NCBI GenBank assembly: GCA_003550305.1
Contig: QKYT01000082.1
Coordinates: forward strand, 78,964 to 96,536
Length of the DNA stretch: 17,573 nt
DNA from: Glomus cerebriforme
Lineage: Eukaryota > Glomeromycota > Glomeromycetes > Glomerales > Glomeraceae
Direction: 5' to 3'
Shown here: piece by piece, positions 1 to 7,500 of the stretch
Numbering within the stretch: the stretch's first letter is position 1
How the letters are laid out: each line of letters opens with the position of its first letter
The notes under the pieces: model-generated
The model's input: only the letters and a program-made list of their open reading frames with translations
The model's database searches: none
Told to the model about the DNA's origin: nothing
Position numbers and translations under genes: made by a program

Positions 1-24
1 TTAAATTTAAAATGAAAACATTTA

Positions 25-132
25 GTAATTCAGCTACTAGGAAAAGCATCCAGGTGGATGAAAATTTGGAAACATTTCAATAAAAGAAATGTAGTTGGTG
101 TTGGGAAATTTGAAGCTGAATGTAAATACTGA
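25..132 (+). pseudogene. BED-type zinc finger fragment (hAT transposase-like remnant)
   Basis: Frame 1 from about position 25 stays open to a TGA at 130-132. It reads an aromatic-rich W-x-x-W-K-H-F-N-K-R stretch (codons 55-87), then E-A-E-C-K-Y immediately followed by the stop. In BED zinc fingers an aromatic/HF motif precedes a C-x2-C pair. The first Cys is the TGT at 121-123, and the stop falls exactly where the second Cys codon (TGC or TGT) would be expected, followed by His-Glu. This suggests a transposase or domesticated BED protein whose zinc finger was cut by a nonsense change. No catalytic domain follows; the next 900 bases are AT-rich repeats. The fragment may begin left of the window. 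The call rests on motif spacing only. Confidence 0.45.
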
Positions 133-210
133 CATGAATAATATGATAAATAAATAAATAACTTTTTTGTTTATATTATACAACAATAATTTTTAATTGT
201 AAATTACAAT

Positions 211-295
211 TTTATAAGTTATATAAGTTTTGCAAGTTTCGTCAAGTTTCGCAGGTTTTATAAGTTTCGTCAAGTTTCGTCAGTTTCGCAGTTTT
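211..295. repeat. Degenerate ~10-bp tandem repeat (AAGTTTCGTC-like)
   Basis: At least seven imperfect head-to-tail copies of a unit close to AAGTTTCGTC/AAGTTTCGCA are visible (for example at 234-243, 244-253, 261-270, 271-280, 281-290). Scattered related TTTCGCA or TTTCAC words continue to about 370. The GC-containing core CG stands out from the AT-rich background. Related words on the opposite strand recur at 13555-13675. Confidence 0.7.
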
Positions 296-587
296 TCATT
301 TTATTAAAATTTTAACAAAATGTTTAAACTAGTTTCGCATACGTCAATTGCTAAACTCATTAGTTTCACCCAGGAACCTTAATTGTCATAATTAATTTTG
401 CCCATGATGAAATATTTTAACAACAGTTTTTTAATTTTGCTGAAAAGTATAGTTATAAAAATACTAAAATACTTAAAATGCTTTTTAAGTATTTTAATAT
501 TAGATGATGATGAATAAATATTATTCTTATTAAAACTTAATACAAATGATAAAATATTATTTTAGTATTTTATATATACTAGAGTTT

Positions 588-815
588 CTCAAACTTGAAT
601 TAAATCAAATATGAAGTTAATTTGAATTTGTCAAATCAAATTAAGTTTAAATTAAATTCAAATTAAATATCAAATATTTGTCAAATTGACCAATCAAATT
701 AAAGAATTTTTGAATCAAATCAAATTGAATTTGAAACAAATCAAAAAAAAAGCTGATTTAAATTTGCAAATTCAAATTAAATTCAAATTAAATGTTAAAT
801 GTTAAATCAAATTGC
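588..815. repeat. TCAAATT/AATTTGA-rich degenerate simple repeat
   Basis: This block of about 230 bases is built almost wholly from interleaved words such as CAAATTAAATT, TCAAATTGA and AATTTGAA on both strands. The 20-mer-scale segment near 645-665 recurs almost exactly near 774-793. No ORF is supported. It reads as a decayed microsatellite, with both orientations mixed so that local hairpins are possible. Confidence 0.65.
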
Positions 816-1008
816 ATATCCTTAGTATTTACTGCAAATTTTTAGGGTAAATAGTTTTATATTTTGAAAAATATAAAGTATAAAATTCATTTATTATAAT
901 TATAAATATAAAATCATATAATATTTTATAATAATCTGTATAATTTAGGTAAAACAATATTAACTAAATAATTTTAATTATCTTCTGTATTATTTAATAA
1001 ATTAACTA

Positions 1009-1204
1009 CAGTGGAACCTCTTTATAATTACCAAGTTGGTTACATAGTAAAAAAATCCAAAAATATAACTATATAGAAGTTGTGACTATATAAAGGTTTT
1101 TTTATATAATCTTTATATAAGTTGGTTTTTTCAAAGGTATGATTATATAGAGGAATTTTATATGATGTGACTATATATGGTATGACTATATGGAGGTCTG
1201 ACTG
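1009..1204. mobile_element. MITE-like element, pogo/Tigger-like (Tc1/mariner superfamily) ends
   Basis: The left end reads CAGTGGAACCTCTTTATAAT. The reverse complement of the right end reads CAGTCAGACCTCCATATAGT. These form imperfect terminal inverted repeats of roughly 25 bp. The element is flanked on both sides by TA (1007-1008 and 1205-1206), the target site used by Tc1/mariner-type transposons. The 196-bp body has no coding capacity. It carries several subterminal copies of GACTATATA-like words (about 1063, 1082, 1141, 1160, 1175), typical of transposase-binding repeats in non-autonomous elements. Termini starting CAGT..AACCTCT..TATAA are known from pogo/Tigger-like elements in diverse eukaryotes. 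The copy is degenerate, so probably old and immobile. Confidence 0.65.
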
Positions 1205-1235
1205 TAATGCAAAAATAAATTCTAATATATATATT

Positions 1236-1334
1236 TTATTGGACTTATAATAGGAGAATTGGAATTATTAATCTTATTTATTAGATTTATAATAAGGAGA
1301 TTGGGATTATTAGACTTATTTTATTAGACATATG
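1236..1334. repeat. ~43-bp tandem repeat, two full copies plus a partial
   Basis: Copy 1 (1236-1277) and copy 2 (1278-1320) share the frame TTATT(G/A)GA(C/T)TTATAATA followed by GGAGA..TGG.ATTATTA. A third, truncated copy starts at 1321. The repeat lies just 3' of the MITE-like element. No coding sense is seen. Confidence 0.65.
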
Positions 1335-2174
1335 ATAAAAATATGTTATTTAATGATCTAACCAGCACAGAAACAGTTTCTGATATATTATTTTTATTAG
1401 ATTTATTTTATTATACATATATAATCAATATGCAATTTAACTAACTGGAATTCTTAAATTTCTTCTAATATAGTAGAAAAAATAATATGCTATTTCTGAG
1501 TAAACCAGACATATAATATCAAGTAAAAGTATTAGAACTTTATTCTAAAATCCCTATAATAACATTGTATATTTCAGTATTCAAGTTTAAAATAAATATT
1601 AATATTGGTTAAAACTAAAATATTTTTTAAAGAAAAATTAATAATTTAATAAATCCTGCTAAATATATTGCTAATAATATATTATATATATGCAATTGAA
1701 TGAATATTTCCTCAAAAAAAAAATTTTTTGAATATTTTATAGTATAATAATATTATATAAAGATATATTAATTTTTTTTAAAAAAATATAGATTTTATTT
1801 AATTAATTTATTTTAAATAAATTATATATTTATATATTTGCTAACATTATACAGTATTTTTTATATTCACAATATTTTAGATGAGCTTTTGATATTTAAA
1901 CATATAGAGAAAATTATAAATTATTTTTATTATATTTGAATTACTAGCAAACTTCATTTTTTCTTTCTATAGTTTTTTTTATGATATTTCCTTATATCTT
2001 TAATATTTATTTACACAATTATAACTTTGTATATTACATTTCTAAGACATTATAACCTTTTATACAATATAAATTTACATTTTTATTATACAAAAAACAA
2101 TTAATATTATTTAAAGAACTAACAAAAAATCAATATACAAATAAAATTATAAACATTCTTAAAAGTTTCTAAAA
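1335..2174. other. AT-rich intergenic stretch, downstream of the minus-strand gene
   Basis: I see no gene, RNA or element here. The stretch is dominated by A/T runs and short ATAT tracts. Its right end, about 1950-2174, should contain the 3' untranslated region of the minus-strand secreted-protein gene that stops at 2175. Confidence 0.5.
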
Positions 2175-2835
2175 TTACACAAAAAGCATAAAAATTAAAG
2201 TTGTAACGATTAATGCCAAACTCATTGTAACACCCCATAAGCCATGTTTATTAAAATCGTGAAAATTTGTTGTTGAATCCGAAACATCCATTGATTTCTC
2301 AATTGCAGGTGCAGTAACTACAACTGTCTTTATTACAAGTAAAGTGGATGGAAGGATGGAAGTTGCGAAGGTTGTAGGCTCACCTCGAGAGTTTTTTGTT
2401 GTAATTGTTGTTGTGTAACCGGCAAAATATAATGTAGTAGTCGTTGTGGTTGTTATCAAATTAGTTGTATTAATGTTAATATTATTATTTTCTCCTGGAA
2501 TTGGTGTTGGTGTTATAGTTTCTATTCCTATCTCCACATATGTTTCTACTTTTGGAGGCCTATCAATCATGAAAATATTGAATATTAGGATATTAAAAAT
2601 ATTAAAAGATATAAAATACTTACACTCCTGGTGGAGATTTGCATCTAGCATCACTAGGAGTGGTGCAAGTTGAGGATGGATCGACTACTTTTTTAGGATC
2701 AGTATTGCCTTCTCCATCATATTGCCGTTTTTGAAGAGTGTTATCAATCGGTTCACAAGCTGTAGAAGTAAAATTTATGGTAATAAATAATGTGGTAAAT
2801 AATAATATAAGTACGTGCTTATAATTAAATCGCAT
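2175..2835 (-). CDS. Secreted Thr-rich surface protein, probable GPI/membrane anchor (2 exons)
   Basis: Exon 1 is 2835-2624 and exon 2 is 2559-2175. They are separated by a 64-nt intron (GTAAGT donor, GATAG acceptor, phase 2). The joined product is 198 residues. The start chosen (ATG at 2835) gives a clean signal peptide: short basic N-end, hydrophobic residues 8-22, likely cleavage after T-S-T-A26. A dibasic QKR (35-37) soon follows, a typical Kex2 site, so a short propeptide may be removed. Residues 38-75 contain two Cys (57, 65) and a third lies at 27. Residues 85-155 are Thr/Ile/Pro-rich with a run of seven Thr (107-113), a sequon at N101, and a G-E-P-T-T-F-A-T-S segment of the kind seen in fungal wall mannoproteins. 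Residues 178-198 are an uninterrupted hydrophobic tail ending at the stop, as in a GPI-attachment signal or tail anchor. Its precise function is unknown. It is divergent to the nucleoporin gene. Confidence 0.75.
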
Positions 2836-2881
2836 ATTGAGATAAAAATTTTTTTTTTTAAAAAAAGATTCGTAAAAAAAC

Positions 2882-2898
2882 ATATATATATATATATT
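2882..2898. repeat. (AT)n microsatellite in the promoter of the secreted-protein gene
   Basis: About eight AT units lie 47 bases upstream of the chosen ATG of the minus-strand gene. A poly-A/poly-T pair (2849-2868) lies between. It is a possible TATA-like region, but not diagnostic in such AT-rich DNA. Confidence 0.5.
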
Positions 2899-2937
2899 AT
2901 TTTATTTATTTGATCTTTGCATCAGATATACTTTTTA

Positions 2938-2969
2938 AAAGGAAGAGAGAGAAGGAAAGAGAAAAAGAA
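2938..2969 (-). promoter_or_regulatory. CT-rich tract upstream of the secreted-protein gene
   Basis: The plus strand is GGAAGAGAGAGAAGGAAAGA-like, so the coding (minus) strand has a CT-rich tract about 100-135 bases upstream of the ATG. Pyrimidine-rich tracts are common just upstream of transcription starts in fungal promoters. The assignment is by position and composition only. Confidence 0.35.
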
Positions 2970-3753
2970 TTTAATCCTAACAAATCAAAAAAAAAAAAAT
3001 ATGAAACAGATTTTATATACTGGGCGTGAATAATAAATATTTGAATTATTTCATTTGGAAAGATTTACAAATAAATCACTTGTACAACAAATTTTTGTTT
3101 TTTTAACCCAATTTTCTAAAAAGATGAAATCTATAATTATCTTATCGTTAGAGTATCAAATCAATTTGTAACACTGGTTTAATTTTGATTCTTTTAATGT
3201 ATATTTTAAAAAGCATTTACTTGCGAAGTAATAGTAATATAATAATTACTAAAAATATAATGGATATTTTATTTATAGAATGATTTGCAATGTATTTTCT
3301 AAGTCAATTTTAATAATAATTCGTTTTTTATTATAGCTAAATGACACAACCATACATGAGAAAAAACTAAATTAGTTTAATACATTCAATAGATTAAAAA
3401 AATGAAACTCTGTCCATTCACTTTTTTATTTTTGTGCATGTATAATATTAAAAAAGCTCTTGTATATAAATGATTTCTGTTCATTTTGTATGGACGAAAT
3501 ATGAAACAACTAAATATTTTTAGATTGCGTTTTTTTAAATTAAATCTGTAGGTTTAGTTATTATATAATTATAACAGAAGAACTGTTCGGATTATTATTC
3601 AAATGGATTTGGAACTCTGTTCATAAATTATATAAATATCCGAGAAAGCATCCGCAAAAAATATTTAAAATTATTCGTTTCTTCTACTGTATATCAAATG
3701 GTAATGAAAAATTAATGATCTTTTATCTAGAACCGTTTTGCTGATAATTATTT
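2970..3753. other. AT-rich intergenic spacer with a weak stop-to-stop open frame
   Basis: There is no supported gene. The only coding-like signal is a plus-strand frame open from 3544 to the TGA at 3742-3744 (66 residues, no good ATG at its start). It contains a W/K/R/P-rich portion around 3600-3670 that is somewhat less AT-biased than its surroundings. With no start, splice context or recognised motif, I do not call it a gene. Confidence 0.4.
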
Positions 3754-4053
3754 CTACGATTCTTGTTTGTTGACGGTCGTCTTGTCGTTTATCGGACTGT
3801 TTATGCCCGAAACTTCTTTGATTATGAGTTCAATAGAGAAATCATTTTCTGTATTGTAAAGCTCTATCTATGCTTCTTTTAAATCTTTGTTCGACGTTAG
3901 GTGAAAGATTTAGAATTTACAACCTCCAGATCTTTTTTAAAATTCGATACCAATCACAAATTTTTCTGGCAGCCTTAACTTTGCTAAATCATTCTTCAAT
4001 TCCTGTTCATTGGTATCGCGTATATACACCCAACACGCAATAGAAAAACCCAT
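3754..4053 (-). pseudogene. Decayed coding remnant, charged/coiled-coil-like, unrecognised
   Basis: This island of 300 bases has visibly higher GC than its flanks. Three minus-strand segments in shifted frames each read like real protein. 4053-3937 (ATG to TAA, 38 residues) ends in a charged N-E-Q-E-L-K-N-D-L-A-K-L stretch. 3910-3842 includes P-N-V-E-Q-R-F-K-R-S-I-D-R-A. 3849-3754 includes S-I-E-L-I-I-K-E-V-S-G-I-N. Consecutive segments are separated by small frame changes rather than by obvious introns. I do not recognise the family. It could be a dead copy of a lineage-specific gene; some of it could instead be small exons whose splice sites I missed. Confidence 0.4.
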
Positions 4054-4228
4054 AAAAATATGTGATTAGTGCTGATATATTCCCTAAGATACAGTATATT
4101 CATAATTTCTTGATAAAATATAAAATTGATATCATAAAAGTTAAAGTTATAAATATTAAAATAAATACAATGATAATAATACATAGATAGCTATAATTTC
4201 TTTATCTAAAGTATTTATTATACTGTAA

Positions 4229-4246
4229 TTTTTTTTTTTTTTTTTT
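4229..4246. repeat. Poly-T tract (18 T)
   Basis: An uninterrupted run of T lies about 290 bases upstream of the nucleoporin start codon. Long dA:dT tracts often keep promoters nucleosome-free, so this may mark the 5' edge of the promoter region. Confidence 0.5.
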
Positions 4247-4309
4247 AATTTAACGAGAGTACATATTTTTAAAATTTTATTATCTATTGAGTTATTACGA
4301 ATGAAAATA

Positions 4310-4534
4310 GTGAGTGAAATTAGCGCGGGTAAGATGAGTCCAAAGTCGGAAACCGTTTTTAAACTAGCTGAATTTTTGCTAATCACATGTCACATGATTT
4401 AGGTAAAACTTTATTTGAAAGTATAAAAAAACACCAGAGTTCGACTTACTTTTGGTAAGGCAAAATACTTAGATTTATTCATAAACTTTTGACGCGATCT
4501 TACAAGATTCTTAAAGAGTCAAAATTCTACAATT
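4310..4534 (+). promoter_or_regulatory. Likely promoter/5' UTR of the nucleoporin gene, with duplicated TCACATG
   Basis: The 225 bases before the ATG are less AT-biased than the rest of the spacer (GCGCGGG near 4323, ACGCG near 4492). Two immediately adjacent copies of TCACATG (4383-4389 and 4390-4396) contain an E-box-like CACATG core. The ATG context is AATTATGG. No TATA box or start site can be set with confidence in this composition. Confidence 0.35.
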
Positions 4535-7500
4535 ATGGTTGAAGAAATCGAAGTAACTATGCTTGAAGAAGTCGACGTGGAAGTAAGTCACTCGTTAATT
4601 TCCGTTGTGATCTTTGAATCAAGGACTTTTAAACTTTACATATATCACCTTTTAGTTTTTTGAATTTATACAACTAAGTAAAGACGTAACAAGTATAAAA
4701 CTTTCCGAAGACATTTTTGATGAGAAATTACCTTCTTATTCCTCATTATTAGCGGTCTCTAACTTGTATGGTTATTTTGTGGCGGGAACATCCAATGGTT
4801 ATACAGTTTACATAATATATATGTTGATGTTTTAATTAACTATTTAGCTTACGTTTTTTTTTATGATTGATAGGGTTTATTTACGCGTATACAAATGATT
4901 TATATAAAGGCTTTGTTTCTCCTAAGCCCGAACCATTTAAGCAAGAAGTTCATATTGATATACCTGAAGGACGCGTTTGTTTTTTGAGATTGACCTCAGA
5001 TCAACTTACCATAATTGTGGGTATTGAAGGTGGTCGAGCCTTATATTATGATGTTACCAAAATTTCAACTAAGGTAAATTTTCCTTTTTTTTTTGTCATA
5101 ATTAAGTTTTTAAAATCAATTTACTTTCTTGTTAACATTATTACGTCCTATTTATTACGATCTATTTTGTTGTTATATATCTTATATCAGTCTTCTGAAA
5201 TTCAGCCATATCAAATTATGAGATTTTCGGACAATATTATGGATATTCGCCCTAATCCTGGAGAAAGAGATAGTCTAGTTGCATTGCTACTCGTTTCAGG
5301 GGCTGTATATATTAAAGATTTCATATCGAATAAAGAAATCGGCTCCATACAAAAGTCTAAAATTGGCGAGCAAATTACAGCTAGTAAGCGATAGGATTTT
5401 CAAAATGATCACTTACTAATATAAATTGTTAACTTTATTGTCATCCCTTAAAGTATGCTGGTCGCAAAAAGGAAAGCAATTGATTTGTGGTAGTCAAACT
5501 GGAAAACTTGTACAATTTACTCCCGAGGGAAATGAAAAAGCTACATATCAGACACCACCAGAAATAGAACCTAATTCTTATTTTGGTATATTATTTTATA
5601 TTGTTTTTGAAAGAAATTTTTTTCTCCACGATGTTAACAGGATTATCATTACATCTTACAGTCAGAAATATTCTCTGGCTAGAAACTAATATATTTATAG
5701 TAACTTATTATCCGGTTGTTCAGGATGAGAACTCTGAACACGTAGTTTATGTGATATCACGTGAGAATAAACCAAAAATTGTCTATAGTAAAGTTCCAAA
5801 TATTTGTTTACCGAGCGGTGAAAAGTCTCCATACATGTTTATGGAATCTATTAGAGAATGGTAAAAATATTGATTTTTTTTTTTTGATTTATGTCTATTC
5901 AAGTAATTCAATACCAATTTCCAAATTGCAATGCTTATATTAATTTTAGGGGTCCGGATTTGAAAAATGTTGTTATTTGTGCCTGTACAAATTCTTCCGA
6001 TATAAATTTAATTGGTCGTAATGAATCAAATGAATGGTCTAGTTGGAGTCTTTCAGAAACTGCCCGTGCGATCCTTCCATCTTCAGATAATCCAGATAAT
6101 TTAAATGATACAATACCTATTGGAATGGCACTTGATTTATCTCCTACAGAAAGTTGGCAAATGAAATTAACAGGAGATGAAGTTAGTCAAATACCACCAG
6201 TCCCAATTCTTTTAATTTATAATAACGAAAGTAAAATTTTGGCATATCATTGTTTCCAAAAAAATGCATATCAAGCTAAAACAGGTTACCCTGGAATGAC
6301 AGTTCCAATACCTATTCCTGCTACTGGTCCTTCAGCTGTTATTACTATTAGCCCAAATATGTTTGGGACCACCACTGTTGGTGCACAAACAACTGTGACT
6401 TCTGTGATTAATACCGTGTCTACTCCAGTTATTACCCCTAACATAACAAATGTACCGAAAAATAATATCCCTCCACTCGGTCATCCTAACTTAAAGAATA
6501 ATATCGCTATTGCAGCTGTTGGAACTAATGCTCAGAATGTACCTTTGAAGAGTCAAGCAAAACAAATCAGTCCTACGGGACCCGATATTAACATAGAAAG
6601 ATTGCCACATGAAATCCGACGAGATGCGACCGAGAAAAGTGTTCAAGAAGTGTGTTATTATCATTTTATTTATTTTTATTTTATTTATTTTTTATTTTTT
6701 ATTTTTTTTTTATCTGTTATTCATAATTATGTATTTACGTGTTTTTTTTTTTAGATTAAACTTTTAATAGATGATATTGAGAAAAAATACTTAATAAAAT
6801 ATAAAGAACGGACAAAATCAGATAGTCTTAAAAATCCTAATGAGTGGTCAATTGGAGATTTTCCTGTAATAATATCAGAGACTAAACGTTTGGAAAAAGA
6901 AATTAAAAATATAATTGAATATCTTAATATTTTGAAACAAGAGACTACTGATTTAAATCTTAATTTCGTAAAAGGTTATCTTTATTATTTTTAATACATC
7001 ATGCTTAACTATTTTAAATTAAATATTAACATTCTATCTGTTATGTATAATAGAGGATGCTATGGCAAAACAGGAGATTGAGTTATTAGTATCATCTCAA
7101 GAAGTCACGCCTCGTCGTGGAACAATACAATCAAGGATTACAGAAAAGTACGAAAAAGCATTTAAGGTAAAATTTAATTCCTAATTCCTATATTTATCAT
7201 TTATAAATCTTTAATATCCCACATTTATTGTACGATTTTATAGAACGTTAAAGAAAACGCGGATGCATTAGAAAAACAATTAGACATGTTATACGAACAA
7301 ATCAAAGATCATAAAGCGAATAAATATGCAGGGTAAAATATTTAACAAATCCGTTCGAATATTTTATTTGTTAATTAATATTATGTATACCATTTTTTTT
7401 TATTGAATTATAGACGGCCTCCTTTAGAGTACATTGATCGTTCTATTCAAAATATTAGTAAAGGTTTACATAGTAATGCATCTCAAATAGAACAATTAAA

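Noticed and set aside
588..815. Possible CRISPR-like or satellite array
   Set aside because: Units are short, overlapping and irregular with no unique spacers; fits a decayed simple repeat.
2446..2673. Plus-strand open frame of 75 codons
   Set aside because: It is the antisense shadow of the Thr-rich secreted-protein gene, crossing that gene's intron.
3996..4184. Minus-strand 62-codon ORF
   Set aside because: Its N-terminal half is low-complexity Tyr/Phe/Asn/Ile from AT-rich DNA; the better coding signal here is in a different frame (4053-3937).
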